A stretch of 64,000 nucleotides of DNA. Source: Zobellia barbeyronii. GTDB lineage: Bacteria; Bacteroidota; Bacteroidia; Flavobacteriales; Flavobacteriaceae. The DNA lies in NCBI RefSeq assembly GCF_018603515.1, contig NZ_JACATN010000007.1:62001-126000 (forward strand), written 5' to 3'. Shown in pieces: positions 33,155-42,782 of the stretch. The position numbers were made by a program, and so were the translations under genes. The notes under the pieces are model-generated. The model was given only the letters and a program-made list of their open reading frames with translations, was not told the DNA's origin and ran no database searches. Each line of letters begins with the position of its first letter. Position 1 is the first letter of the stretch.

Positions 33155-35365
33155 TTAATTCGCTACTTCGCTAATAAATTTTAATCGGTATAGTCGGAGT
33201 TCTTCGTCTTCATAATCCCCATCAAACTCTTTCATTGCGGCTTCTAAATCATCGGTTTCCGCTTCTAAAAAGTAATCATGAATTTCTTCCTGCTGATCTT
33301 CATCAAGAACCTCATCAATCCAATAATCCAAGTTTAGCCTTGTTCCGCTAAAAACAATCTGTTCCATCTCTTTAATAAGCTGTGGAATATCAATTCCCTT
33401 GGCCGATGCAATATCACTTAAAGGAAGCTTACGGTCAACATTTTGTATGATATAAAGCTTAAGAGCTGACTTTGCCCCTGTACTTTTTACTACAAGATCG
33501 TCTGGTCTAATGATTTCGTTTTCCTCAACATAACTCGCTATAAATGATATAAACGGTTTGCCATACTTTTTTGCTTTACCCTCTCCTACTCCATAAATGG
33601 TAGTAAGTTCTTCTTGGGTAACAGGATATTTCATTGCCATATCCTCTAAAGAAGGATCTTGAAAAACAACAAACGGAGGTACACCAAGTTTATTCGCCTG
33701 GCTTTTACGGAGATCTTTCAATTGCTTCAGCAACTTCTGATCGGAAACACCCGCTTTTGCCGCGCTTATAATGGCATCGTTACCTTCTTTGGTATACGTA
33801 TGATCCATTGTCATCATAAAAGATTGAGGTGCCTCTAAATAAGCTTTCCCTTTATCTGTTACGCGTAATATACCGTATTGCTCTATTTCCTTTTTCAGAA
33901 AACCTGCTACCAATGTCTGGCGTATTAAAGCCATCCAGTACTCTTTATCTTTGTCTGATCCTATTCCAAATTCAGGTTTTTCATCTGTTTTATGAGATGT
34001 TATCAATGCATTTACCTTCCCCAGAAGGGTTCTTACAACTTCTTTAGATTTAAACTTTTCATGAGTAGCCTTCACCACCCTAATAAGTTTAATCACATTT
34101 TCTTTGGCCTCCTCTTTTTCTTTTGGATTTCTGGTGTTGTCATCCATATCTGCACCAAGACCGTTGATTTCATCAAACCCTTCTCCAAAATAATGGAGCA
34201 TGAATTTTCTACGAGACATAGATGTTTCTGCGTATGCAACAACTTCCTGTAACAAAGCATTACCTATTTCTTGTTCGGCAACGGGCTTGTTAGACATGAA
34301 TTTTTCCAGCTTTTCTATATCCTTGTACGCATAGAATGCCAAACAATGCCCTTCGCCGTCATCTCTACCTGCTCTACCGGTTTCCTGATAATAGCTCTCA
34401 ATACTTTTAGGTATATCATGATGAATTACAAAACGCACATCTGGTTTGTCTATTCCCATTCCAAAAGCAATGGTAGCAACAACCACATCTACATCTTCCA
34501 TCAAGAACATATCTTGATATTTTGAGCGTGTCTTTGCATCAAAACCAGCATGATAAGGCACGGCGCTAACGCCATTTACCTGAAGCACTTGTGCCAATTC
34601 TTCTACACGTTTTCTACTCAAACAGTATATAATACCAGATTTTCCGTTGTTTTTCTTAACAAAACGAATAATATCGGAATCTACGTTGGCTGTTTTGGGT
34701 CGTACCTCATAAAAGAGGTTAGGCCTATTAAAAGATGCTTTAAATGTTGTAGCATCTGTAATACCCAAGTTTTTAATAATGTCTTCTTGCACTTTTGGAG
34801 TAGCCGTAGCTGTAAGTGCGATTATAGCAATATTCTCATCTAACCTGTTTACTATACTTCGTAAATTTCTGTATTCGGGTCTAAAATCGTGACCCCATTC
34901 AGAAATACAATGCGCTTCATCTACCGCTACAAATGATATTTTTACAGATTGAAGAAACTCAATATACTCTTCTTTGGTTAATGATTCCGGTGCAACATAA
35001 AGGAGTTTAGTAACACCGTCTGTAATATCTTGCTTCACCTGTCTCACTTCTGTTTTTGTCAAAGAAGAGTTGAGTACGTGAGCGATACCATACTCAGAGG
35101 ATATGCCTCTGATTGCATCTACCTGGTTCTTCATTAATGCGATTAATGGCGAAACCACAATAGCGGTACCTTCTTTCATTAATGCGGGAAGTTGAAAACA
35201 AAGCGATTTACCACCACCGGTAGGCATAATCGCAAACGTGTTGTTACCTTGTAAAAGACTGGTTACAACACCTTCTTGAAGACCCTTAAATTCGGAAAAA
35301 CCGAAATATTTTTTTAACGAGGCATGCAAATCAGTTTTTTTCAAAACATTTTTATCTTTTGCCAT
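33155..35365 (-). CDS. recQ: ATP-dependent DNA helicase RecQ
   Basis: A 736-residue RecQ helicase. Motif I is MPTGGGKSLCFQLP (about 47-60), motif II DEAHC (149-153), motif III ALTATATP and motif VI QETGRAGRDD. An RQC-type winged helix follows, then an HRDC domain (about 540-620; PPFVVFQDPSLEDMA, TIYGVGEGKAKKYG) and an extra acidic C-terminal tail. The four zinc-binding cysteines of the classic RecQ-Zn domain are missing: the first is Ser (SMSRRK, near 382-386) and the CxxCDxC block is NGLGADMDDN (401-410). Promoters lie in the divergent region shared with kdsD. Confidence 0.94.
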   Translation of the reverse strand: MAKDKNVLKKTDLHASLKKYFGFSEFKGLQEGVVTSLLQGNNTFAIMPTGGGKSLCFQLPALMKEGTAIVVSPLIALMKNQVDAIRGISSEYGIAHVLNSSLTKTEVRQVKQDITDGVTKLLYVAPESLTKEEYIEFLQSVKISFVAVDEAHCISEWGHDFRPEYRNLRSIVNRLDENIAIIALTATATPKVQEDIIKNLGITDATTFKASFNRPNLFYEVRPKTANVDSDIIRFVKKNNGKSGIIYCLSRKRVEELAQVLQVNGVSAVPYHAGFDAKTRSKYQDMFLMEDVDVVVATIAFGMGIDKPDVRFVIHHDIPKSIESYYQETGRAGRDDGEGHCLAFYAYKDIEKLEKFMSNKPVAEQEIGNALLQEVVAYAETSMSRRKFMLHYFGEGFDEINGLGADMDDNTRNPKEKEEAKENVIKLIRVVKATHEKFKSKEVVRTLLGKVNALITSHKTDEKPEFGIGSDKDKEYWMALIRQTLVAGFLKKEIEQYGILRVTDKGKAYLEAPQSFMMTMDHTYTKEGNDAIISAAKAGVSDQKLLKQLKDLRKSQANKLGVPPFVVFQDPSLEDMAMKYPVTQEELTTIYGVGEGKAKKYGKPFISFIASYVEENEIIRPDDLVVKSTGAKSALKLYIIQNVDRKLPLSDIASAKGIDIPQLIKEMEQIVFSGTRLNLDYWIDEVLDEDQQEEIHDYFLEAETDDLEAAMKEFDGDYEDEELRLYRLKFISEVAN

Positions 35366-35490
35366 ATCTCGTAAAAAACTTTAGGTAACTGTATCTTAAT
35401 TTTTTTAACATCATACTTTTCGTTGCGGGGGACTCTAATTTAGTCAAAATATATTTAAGGGTATTAAATTAGCTATACGTCAAGATTATG

Positions 35491-35498
35491 TAATTTTG
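35491..35498 (+). promoter_or_regulatory. -7 promoter element upstream of kdsD
   Basis: TAATTTTG matches TAnnTTTG exactly. It predicts a transcript start near 35505 and a leader of roughly 117 nt before the TTG start codon of kdsD. Confidence 0.4.
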
Positions 35499-35621
35499 TA
35501 ATCTTAAATATAAAACAAAGTTTCAGAAACTATTGGGGTTTTTGAATAGTTTTATTCAAAACGGTCGTATTTATCGATTACGAGCACATAAAAACAACAG
35601 AATCTTAACACTTCTCATAGT

Positions 35622-36587
35622 TTGAACGATAGCAAAGCTATTCTTGCAGTGGCCAAGAAAACGATAGAATCAGAAAGTGCATCCATACATAACTTGGGCA
35701 CTTTATTAAACGAAGAATTTTCAGATGCGGTAAACTGCATTCTTGAGTCTAAAGGCAGAGTCATAGTTTCTGGAATAGGCAAAAGTGCCATAATTGCTTC
35801 TAAAATTGTAGCTACACTAAACTCTACAGGTACACCTGCTATTTTTATGCATGCTGGCGATGCCATTCATGGTGACCTTGGAACCGTTCAGGAAGACGAT
35901 GTTGTTATTTGCATTTCAAAAAGTGGTAGTACCCCAGAAATAAAAATGCTGATTCCTCTTATAAAAAGAGGAACTAACAAATTAATAGCCATGACCGGTA
36001 ATACCGAGTCTTACTTGGCAAATGAAGCAGATTTTGTACTGAACACTTTTGTTGAGAAAGAAGCTTGTCCAAACAATTTAGCCCCAACAACCAGCACCAC
36101 TGCACAACTTGTGATGGGCGATGCACTTGCTATTTGCCTCCTGAAATTAAAAGGGTTCAGTAGTAAGGATTTTGCTAAATATCATCCTGGTGGGTCATTG
36201 GGAAAACGCCTATACTTAAGAGTTTCGGACATTGTTGCCACGAATCAGAAACCTCAAGTACATGTTGATGCAGAGGTGAAAAAAGTTATTGTGGAGATTT
36301 CAGAAAAGATGCTAGGTGTGACCGCTGTTACGGAAGGTGATGAAATAGTAGGCATTGTAACGGACGGTGATATTCGTCGTATGCTAAACAAGTACGATAA
36401 CATAAGTGGCCTAACTGCAAAAGACATCATGAGCAAGAACCCGAAGACTATTTCCGTAGATGTTCTGGCCATTGAAGCATTAGAGCTCATGCAAGAAAAG
36501 GGTATCTCACAATTATTGGGTGTAGACGGTAAAAAATACATGGGTGTTGTACATTTGCACAACTTGATCAACGAAGGCATATTATAA
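35622..36587 (+). CDS. kdsD: D-arabinose-5-phosphate isomerase (KpsF/GutQ/KdsD family)
   Basis: A 321-residue enzyme with an N-terminal SIS sugar-isomerase domain (about 30-175; GRVIVSGIGKSAIIASKIV, FMHAGDAIHGDLG, VVICISKSGSTPEI, ACPNNLAPTTSTTAQ) and two CBS domains (about 200-320). It makes arabinose-5-phosphate for KDO and hence lipopolysaccharide. The start codon is TTG. Its stop overlaps the tatC start codon (TAATG), and lptB follows, so an envelope-biogenesis operon is likely. Confidence 0.93.
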   Translation: MNDSKAILAVAKKTIESESASIHNLGTLLNEEFSDAVNCILESKGRVIVSGIGKSAIIASKIVATLNSTGTPAIFMHAGDAIHGDLGTVQEDDVVICISKSGSTPEIKMLIPLIKRGTNKLIAMTGNTESYLANEADFVLNTFVEKEACPNNLAPTTSTTAQLVMGDALAICLLKLKGFSSKDFAKYHPGGSLGKRLYLRVSDIVATNQKPQVHVDAEVKKVIVEISEKMLGVTAVTEGDEIVGIVTDGDIRRMLNKYDNISGLTAKDIMSKNPKTISVDVLAIEALELMQEKGISQLLGVDGKKYMGVVHLHNLINEGIL

Positions 36588-37441
36588 TGGCAAACCAAAA
36601 CACAAAGACTCCCGACGAAATGTCGTTTTTAGACCACTTAGAAGAACTAAGATGGCATTTAATACGGTCCGTTTTAGCCGTAGTAATATTGGGTACAGTA
36701 GCATTTGTAATGAGTGGCTTTATTTTTGACACCGTTATATTTGGCCCCTCAAAAATGGATTTCCCTACCTACAGATTCTTCTGTGACGTGGCTACTTCCT
36801 TAGGGTTTGACTCTGCGTTCTGTGCCGAAAAGCTTCCTTTTACTATACAGAGTAGAACCATGGGCGGGCAATTTTCTGCCGATATTTGGACTGCTATTTG
36901 GGTAGGTTTCATTGTTGGGTTCCCGTATGTTCTTTATGAACTTTGGAAATTTATTAGTCCAGGGCTTCATCCTAATGAGAGAAAACATTCAAAAGGTTTC
37001 ATTTTTATAGCTTCTTTTCTCTTTTTCATGGGCGTTCTTTTTGGATACTACGTAGTAGCTCCATTATCAATCAACTTCTTAGGTACGTACCAAGTAAGTG
37101 AGATTGTACTAAACGAATTTGACCTTGACTCATATATCAGTACCGTTAGAGCTGCGGTAATAGCATGTGGAGTTCTGTTTGAGCTACCAATAATTATTTA
37201 CTTCTTAACCAAAGTAGGTGTTGTAACACCAGAAATACTTAAGAAGTATAGGAAAATTGCGTTAGTAGTTGTTTTAATTCTTTCGGCGGTAATTACTCCT
37301 CCGGATGTTGCAAGTCAGATTATTGTAGCTGTTCCCGTGCTTGTGTTATATCAAGTAAGTATTTATATTTCAAAAATTGTACTTAAAAAAGAAGCCAAGC
37401 GCGAGAAGAAAGCAAGAGAAAAAGGGTTAAAGAAATCGTAA
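36587..37441 (+). CDS. tatC: Sec-independent protein translocase TatC
   Basis: A 284-residue membrane protein with six hydrophobic spans and the TatC opening MSFLDHLEELRWHLIRSVLAV. The block FIVGFPYVLYELWKFISPGLHPNERKHS is the conserved cytoplasmic loop that recognises twin-arginine signals. The C-terminus is basic (KKEAKREKKAREKG). A hydrophilic loop of about 45 residues between the first two spans (FGPSKMDFPTYRFFCDVATSLG) is longer than in E. coli. It works with TatA, which is not in the window. Two apparent Tat substrates are encoded here, at 32026 and 50564. Confidence 0.95.
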   Translation: MANQNTKTPDEMSFLDHLEELRWHLIRSVLAVVILGTVAFVMSGFIFDTVIFGPSKMDFPTYRFFCDVATSLGFDSAFCAEKLPFTIQSRTMGGQFSADIWTAIWVGFIVGFPYVLYELWKFISPGLHPNERKHSKGFIFIASFLFFMGVLFGYYVVAPLSINFLGTYQVSEIVLNEFDLDSYISTVRAAVIACGVLFELPIIIYFLTKVGVVTPEILKKYRKIALVVVLILSAVITPPDVASQIIVAVPVLVLYQVSIYISKIVLKKEAKREKKAREKGLKKS

Positions 37442-37531
37442 ACACAAGGCTGTTCCAAAAGTTTACCGTTCCTTTAATTTTTGGTCGTCCCAAATAAAGA
37501 CCTCCAAAATCCAAAACAAGAAACCTCTAAG

Positions 37532-38272
37532 ATGAAGTTAAGAGCTGAAAACATAATGAAATCCTACCGCGGTCGAAAAGTGGTAAAGGGTATTTCTTTA
37601 GAAGTTAACCAAGGAGAGATCATTGGCTTATTAGGACCTAATGGTGCTGGTAAAACCACCTCTTTTTACATGATTGTTGGGCTCATAAAGCCAAACGGAG
37701 GAAAGATTTATTTGGACGGAACGGATATTACCAACTTCCCCATGTACAAAAGAGCTCAGAACGGTATAGGATACTTGGCTCAAGAAGCTTCTGTTTTTAG
37801 GAAGTTAAGTATAGAAAAGAATATTCTTAGTGTATTACAGCTTACCAAACTCAGTAAAAAAGAGCAGCTCATGAAAATGGAGTCGCTTATTGAAGAGTTT
37901 AGCTTGGGACATATCCGTAAGAGTCGTGGCGATTTACTTTCTGGTGGAGAGCGCAGACGTACGGAGATAGCACGTGCTCTTGCTACAGACCCAAAATTTA
38001 TCTTGTTAGATGAACCCTTTGCTGGTGTGGATCCCGTAGCGGTAGAAGACATTCAGCGTATTGTAGCGCAATTAAAAGACAAGAATATTGGTATTCTTAT
38101 TACCGATCACAACGTACAAGAAACTTTGGCTATTACAGAAAGGTCATACCTTATGTTTGAAGGTGGCATTCTAAAATCAGGGATTCCAGAAGACTTAGCT
38201 GCAGATGAAATGGTTCGTAAGGTATACTTAGGACAAAACTTTGAGCTTCGTAAAAAGAAACTTGACTTCTAA
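37532..38272 (+). CDS. lptB: LPS export ABC transporter ATPase LptB
   Basis: A 246-residue ABC ATPase. Walker A is [16 protein letters not shown], the signature [15 protein letters not shown] and Walker [19 protein letters not shown], which together are diagnostic of LptB. It powers LPS extraction with LptF/LptG. The frame is open from a TTG at 37481, but [18 protein letters not shown] at 37532 is the family's normal start. It lies 90 bases after tatC and two bases from the convergent pssA stop. Confidence 0.94.
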   Translation: MKLRAENIMKSYRGRKVVKGISLEVNQGEIIGLLGPNGAGKTTSFYMIVGLIKPNGGKIYLDGTDITNFPMYKRAQNGIGYLAQEASVFRKLSIEKNILSVLQLTKLSKKEQLMKMESLIEEFSLGHIRKSRGDLLSGGERRRTEIARALATDPKFILLDEPFAGVDPVAVEDIQRIVAQLKDKNIGILITDHNVQETLAITERSYLMFEGGILKSGIPEDLAADEMVRKVYLGQNFELRKKKLDF

Positions 38273-38289
38273 ATTTAGCTTTTAGAAGT
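38265..38289. repeat. Hairpin spanning the stop codons of lptB and pssA
   Basis: ACTTCTAAA (38265-38273) and TTTAGAAGT (38281-38289) form a 9-bp stem with a seven-base loop that covers the last codons and stops of both convergent genes. It may serve as a shared transcript end; no long T run is present. Confidence 0.45.
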
Positions 38290-39018
38290 GCCTAGATTAG
38301 ATATTAAAGAGGCTACCACATAAAATACAATGATAAACGGTACTGCCAAAAACTTCAGCGTTAATAAAAGTACCGCACTTACGATAAGAAAAATATAGCG
38401 CAGTGCATTGTCCTTAAAACTCCAAGTTTTGAATTTTAATGCGAACAGTTCAATATTTGCATTCAAAAGATAAGTGCTTAATACTGTCATGAAAATCAAA
38501 AACCATTCGTTTAAAATAATATCGTTCAAAGCATCATTGTTCTGATATAGTAATATTAATGGCAACGAAAGAATTAGAAGTGCATTTGCGGGAGTTGGTA
38601 AACCTACAAAAGAAGAAACTTGATTTTCATCAATATTAAACTTCGCTAATCTATATGCTGAACCAAGGGTGATTAGAAAACCAAGAAAAGGAAGCAACCC
38701 AGATATACCATCAAAAGAAAAAACAGCACCATCGCTAGCATTCCAACCACCACTTGTAGACATTCCTAATAATTGAAACATCACAATTCCCGGTACAAGA
38801 CCACTGGTAATCATATCCGCAAGAGAATCTAACTGAACGCCAAGTTCACTTTGAACATTCAAGACCCTTGCTGCCAATCCATCAAAGAAATCAAAGAAAA
38901 TTCCTAAAAACACGAACAATGCCGCCATTTCTAGCTGGTTAGATACCGCAAAAACCGTAGCGACACATCCACAGAAAACATTCAATAAAGTGATTAGGTT
39001 AGGAATATACTTTTTCAT
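38275..39018 (-). CDS. pssA: CDP-diacylglycerol-serine O-phosphatidyltransferase
   Basis: A 247-residue membrane enzyme with about eight hydrophobic spans. The CDP-alcohol phosphotransferase motif D-G-x2-A-R-x8-G-x3-D-x3-D is complete in FDGLAARVLNVQSELGVQLD followed by SLAD. The opening MKKYIPNLITLLNVFCGC is the usual start of PssA. It makes phosphatidylserine, the precursor of phosphatidylethanolamine. A TTG at 39051 extends the frame, but the ATG at 39018 matches the family start. Confidence 0.92.
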   Translation of the reverse strand: MKKYIPNLITLLNVFCGCVATVFAVSNQLEMAALFVFLGIFFDFFDGLAARVLNVQSELGVQLDSLADMITSGLVPGIVMFQLLGMSTSGGWNASDGAVFSFDGISGLLPFLGFLITLGSAYRLAKFNIDENQVSSFVGLPTPANALLILSLPLILLYQNNDALNDIILNEWFLIFMTVLSTYLLNANIELFALKFKTWSFKDNALRYIFLIVSAVLLLTLKFLAVPFIIVFYVVASLISNLGTSKS

Positions 39019-39086
39019 GAAATGATTTGCTTTTGCGTAAAAATAATACAATTTAACATCAATCAGGTCAGACCATTATTTATTCG

Positions 39087-39094
39087 GATATTTG
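39087..39094 (+). promoter_or_regulatory. -7-like promoter element of the DUF4105 gene
   Basis: GATATTTG matches TAnnTTTG at five of six fixed positions and predicts a start near 39101, 20 bases before the ATG at 39121. Confidence 0.35.
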
Positions 39095-39120
39095 CCGAAC
39101 GAAATTCAGTAAAATTAGAA

Positions 39121-40299
39121 ATGCAATTGAAAAAAATCTTATTCATATTACTTTTCAGCTTTTCAGTTTTGGGATTTGCCCAAGCCCCTGAATTGACGCC
39201 CCAGTCTAAGATAAGCGTCGTTACCTGCGGCCCTGGAAGTGAACTATATTCTACCTTTGGACATAGCGCCATCCGTATTGAAGATACTAGTTTAGGCATA
39301 AATGCAATATACAATTATGGCACTTTTGACTTTACTACGCCTAATTTCTATATGAAATTTGTTCGCGGAAAGTTAGATTATTCACTTGCCAGACAAAGTT
39401 TTCCTTATTTCTTAAAAGAATACGAGTACGAAAATCGCTGGGTAGGAAGTCAAGAATTGCAATTATCATTGGCCGAACGTCAGGAACTCTTCAATTTTCT
39501 TGAAACTAACTACCTTCCAGAAAATAGAGATTATAAGTATGATTTCTTCTACAACAATTGTGCTACCAAAATTTGGGATATTTTAAAAGAAGTATACGGA
39601 GACAAACTTGTTTTTGACGAAAACTACTTGAAAGAACTACATACCCATCGCCAATTAATACGGCAAAAGGTTAAAATAAATTCATGGTCTGGTTTTGGTA
39701 TTGATTTAGCTTTGGGCTCTGTAATAGACGATATTGCTACTCCTAAAGAACACATGTTTTTGCCGGATTATATTATGGAGCAATTAGATGTCGCCCAATT
39801 AAACGGGCAACCTTTAGTAGCTCAATCCAAGGTTTTACTAGAAGCTAATTCAGAAGATACTACTTCTAGCTTCTTTGCTTCACCAGAACTATGGTTAATT
39901 CTACTTCTAATTATTATCCTGGTATTAACCTATTTTGACTTTAAGAACAATACCCGCAGAAGGTGGTTAGACTTTATACTTTTCTTTAGTACAGGCCTTA
40001 TAGGTCTACTTATTGTTTTTCTATGGTTCTTTACAGACCACGGCACTACTGCAGGTAATTTTAATATATTATGGGCGTTTCCGCCAAACTTAATCATTGC
40101 TTTTATAGTTGCTCAAAAGAGAGGTCCTAATTGGATTGCGAAGTATGCTATTTTTCTAGCTATTTTAATTGTTGTTTCCGGTATTCTTTGGATGTTTGGA
40201 TTACAACTTTTTTCTCCCTTGATATTGGCCATTTGGGCTGCCCTTATCGCACGATATTTATTTTTATTCTGGTCATATCACAAGCCAAAAATCGCATAA
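39121..40299 (+). CDS. DUF4105 (Lnb N-terminal domain-like) membrane protein
   Basis: A 392-residue protein with signal peptide MQLKKILFILLFSFSVLGFAQ. The periplasmic DUF4105 domain (about 25-230) shows the papain-like pair: His in LYSTFGHSAIRI and Cys in DFFYNNCATKIWDI. After about residue 260 there are five or six membrane spans. The family may include lipid- or peptide-processing enzymes; the substrate is unknown. I rejected the long upstream extension of the frame (to 39022) because it contains no export signal and crosses the promoter. It starts four bases before the ABC-F gene on the same strand. Confidence 0.88.
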   Translation: MQLKKILFILLFSFSVLGFAQAPELTPQSKISVVTCGPGSELYSTFGHSAIRIEDTSLGINAIYNYGTFDFTTPNFYMKFVRGKLDYSLARQSFPYFLKEYEYENRWVGSQELQLSLAERQELFNFLETNYLPENRDYKYDFFYNNCATKIWDILKEVYGDKLVFDENYLKELHTHRQLIRQKVKINSWSGFGIDLALGSVIDDIATPKEHMFLPDYIMEQLDVAQLNGQPLVAQSKVLLEANSEDTTSSFFASPELWLILLLIIILVLTYFDFKNNTRRRWLDFILFFSTGLIGLLIVFLWFFTDHGTTAGNFNILWAFPPNLIIAFIVAQKRGPNWIAKYAIFLAILIVVSGILWMFGLQLFSPLILAIWAALIARYLFLFWSYHKPKIA

Positions 40300-40303
40300 T
40301 TGC

Positions 40304-42184
40304 ATGAATTTACTTACTGTTGAAAATATTTCCAAGTCATATGGTGAACGTGTCCTGTTCAATGACCTATCCTTTGGTATTAATAAAGGCCAGAAAATTG
40401 CTTTGATTGCCAAAAACGGAACCGGAAAAACATCTATTCTAAATATAATGTCCGGACTGGATAGTCCCGATTCAGGACAAGTGAATTACCGGAAGGGTAT
40501 TCGTGTCTCATTTTTAGATCAAGAACCAGATCTTGATCCCAATTTAACGGTTGAGGAGACTATTTTTGCCTCGGACAATGAAATACTCCAAGTTATAAAT
40601 GCTTACGAAAAAGCATTACATAATACTGAGGATGCAGATGCGTATCAAATAGCTTTTGAAGCAATGGAACGTTTTGATGCTTGGGATTTTGAAACCCTTT
40701 ACAAGCAAATTCTATCTAAATTAAAATTAGACAATTTAGATGCGAACGTAGGTCTACTATCTGGTGGACAGAAGAAACGTTTGGCATTGGCAGATGCCAT
40801 AATAAATAAGCCAGACTTATTAGTTCTTGATGAACCTACCAACCACTTAGATCTTGAAATGATTGAATGGTTAGAGGAATACTTTGCAAAAGAGAACATG
40901 AGTCTTTTTATGGTAACTCACGACCGTTACTTCTTAGAAAGGGTATGTAATGAAATTATAGAGCTAGAAAATGGTCAGCTTTACCCATATAAAGGCAATT
41001 ATTCTTACTACTTAGAAAAAAGGGAAGCACGTATTGAACAAGAATCTGTAGAACAGCATAAATCTGAACGCCTTTTCAAGAAAGAGCTGGAATGGATGCG
41101 AAAGCAGCCTAAGGCACGTACTACTAAGTCAAAATCACGAATAGACGATTTTAGCACCATAAAGGACAAAGCTAGCCAAAGGAGAAATGACCATGAAGTT
41201 CAGCTAGAAATAAATATGGAGCGCGTGGGCAGTAAAATTCTTGAACTCCACAAGCTTGTAAAATCATACCCAGAAAAGCCTATTTTAGATAAGTTTGATT
41301 ATACTTTTACGAAAGGAGAACGTATAGGGATTATTGGCAAGAACGGAACCGGGAAATCTACATTTTTAAATATCGTAACCGGATCAGACCAACCAGACTC
41401 TGGTAAGGTAATAGTAGGAGATACTATTAAATTTGGTTATTACACCCAAAAAGGAATAAACATCAAAGAAGGCCAAAAGGTTATTGATGTTATTCGTGAA
41501 TTTGGCGATTTCATTCCGCTAATGAAGGGTAGACAAATTTCTGCACAACAACTATTGGAACGTTTTCTTTTCGATAGAAAAAAACAATATGATTTTGTAG
41601 ATAAATTGAGTGGTGGTGAAAGGAAACGACTTTACTTGTGTACGATTCTTATTCAAAACCCTAATTTCTTAATACTTGATGAACCTACCAACGATTTAGA
41701 TATCGTTACCTTAAATGTTCTTGAAAGTTTTCTTTTGGACTTTCCAGGCTGTTTAATAGTGGTCTCTCACGACCGGTATTTCATGGATAAAATTGTAGAT
41801 CACCTTTTTATATTTAGAGGGAATGCAGTTATTGAAGATTTCCCAGGGAATTATTCAGATTTTCGTACTTACGAGGATAGTAAAGTGTTGGAAAGTCGCG
41901 AAGAGAAAGCCAATGTAAAAGAAGTAACGGCAAATAAAACCGAACAAAAAAAGAGTAGTCCTAAGACTAAACTGCCTTATTTAGAACAGAAAGAGTATAA
42001 CAACTTAGAAAAGGATATTAAGAAACTAGAAGCAAAAAAAGTTAAGGTACAGAACCAATTTGCAGATAGCTCTCTAAGTGGTGAAGACATAGATAAACTT
42101 TCTATTGAACTAAAGGAAGTGAACGAAGCTATAGAAGCCAAAACAGAGCGTTGGTTTGAACTTTCTGCATTAATGGAAGGATAA
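40304..42184 (+). CDS. ABC-F family ATPase (Uup-like)
   Basis: A 626-residue soluble protein with two ABC cassettes: Walker A AKNGTGKTS and GKNGTGKST, signatures LLSGGQKKR and LSGGERKR, and Walker B LVLDEPTNHLDL and LILDEPTNDLDI. The linker contains the ABC-F arm (KELEWMRKQPKARTTKSKSR). The C-terminal 80 residues form a charged coiled coil (YNNLEKDIKKLEAKKVKVQ), as in Uup. ABC-F proteins act on the ribosome and not as transporters. It follows the DUF4105 gene by four bases. Confidence 0.92.
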   Translation: MNLLTVENISKSYGERVLFNDLSFGINKGQKIALIAKNGTGKTSILNIMSGLDSPDSGQVNYRKGIRVSFLDQEPDLDPNLTVEETIFASDNEILQVINAYEKALHNTEDADAYQIAFEAMERFDAWDFETLYKQILSKLKLDNLDANVGLLSGGQKKRLALADAIINKPDLLVLDEPTNHLDLEMIEWLEEYFAKENMSLFMVTHDRYFLERVCNEIIELENGQLYPYKGNYSYYLEKREARIEQESVEQHKSERLFKKELEWMRKQPKARTTKSKSRIDDFSTIKDKASQRRNDHEVQLEINMERVGSKILELHKLVKSYPEKPILDKFDYTFTKGERIGIIGKNGTGKSTFLNIVTGSDQPDSGKVIVGDTIKFGYYTQKGINIKEGQKVIDVIREFGDFIPLMKGRQISAQQLLERFLFDRKKQYDFVDKLSGGERKRLYLCTILIQNPNFLILDEPTNDLDIVTLNVLESFLLDFPGCLIVVSHDRYFMDKIVDHLFIFRGNAVIEDFPGNYSDFRTYEDSKVLESREEKANVKEVTANKTEQKKSSPKTKLPYLEQKEYNNLEKDIKKLEAKKVKVQNQFADSSLSGEDIDKLSIELKEVNEAIEAKTERWFELSALMEG

Positions 42185-42251
42185 ACCTTTTCAAAAGCGA
42201 AAACAAGCTCTCATAGTCTTTTTGTCAAAACAAAATAACAAATAGTTACTC

Positions 42252-42755
42252 GTGCAACAGTTGCTAAAACACTTAAAGTTCTTGCCTTCGGCAACCAATC
42301 AACATGGGGTGCACTCCCCTTTTATCTATGGCTACGTTACCAAATGTTTATATGGCAAAAAAAAGTACAGTCGCTCTAAAAGCTTAAATGTGCTTTTTAA
42401 AAGTATTGCTTATTTTGGGTCAGAGCAGATTATGTTGCAAGACAGTGAAGATGAGTTAAAGAGGTTGATTAACAACTACTTTCCCGAGGCTAAATTTGTA
42501 CTAGCAGATGCGGATATAATTTACCTTTCAAATAAAGACACTTCTAAAGTAGAGGTCCTTTTATCCAAGAAAATAAACATGAACAATAATACCATGCTTT
42601 TACTGGATGGTATTTATGAATCAAAACAATCCGAAGCTATTTGGAAAACATTAAAAAATAACCCCAAAGTAACGGTAACGGTAGATATGTTCTATTGTGG
42701 AGCTGTTTTCTTTAGGGAAGAACAAGCTAAGGAGCATTTTAAAATTCGGATTTAA
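42252..42755 (+). CDS. Methyltransferase-like protein without SAM-binding core
   Basis: A 167-residue protein starting with GTG. The N-terminal block LPSATNQHGVHSPFIYGYVTKCLYGKKKY and the C-terminal block VTVTVDMFYCGAVFFREEQAKEHFKIRI match the two ends of a Flavobacteriaceae class I SAM-dependent methyltransferase family of about 230-250 residues, as I recall it. The middle part with the glycine-rich SAM-binding loop is absent: after LNVLFKSIAYFGSEQIMLQ the sequence passes directly to the later half. It therefore looks like an internally shortened and probably catalytically inactive relative. The frame is intact, so it may be a maintained non-enzymatic protein. Confidence 0.6.
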   Translation: MQQLLKHLKFLPSATNQHGVHSPFIYGYVTKCLYGKKKYSRSKSLNVLFKSIAYFGSEQIMLQDSEDELKRLINNYFPEAKFVLADADIIYLSNKDTSKVEVLLSKKINMNNNTMLLLDGIYESKQSEAIWKTLKNNPKVTVTVDMFYCGAVFFREEQAKEHFKIRI

Positions 42756-42782
42756 ACGCTTATTTTAGATTAAATTGCAATT

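Noticed and set aside
39022-39120. N-terminal extension of the DUF4105 protein
   Set aside because: It crosses the likely promoter and hides a perfect signal peptide starting at 39121.
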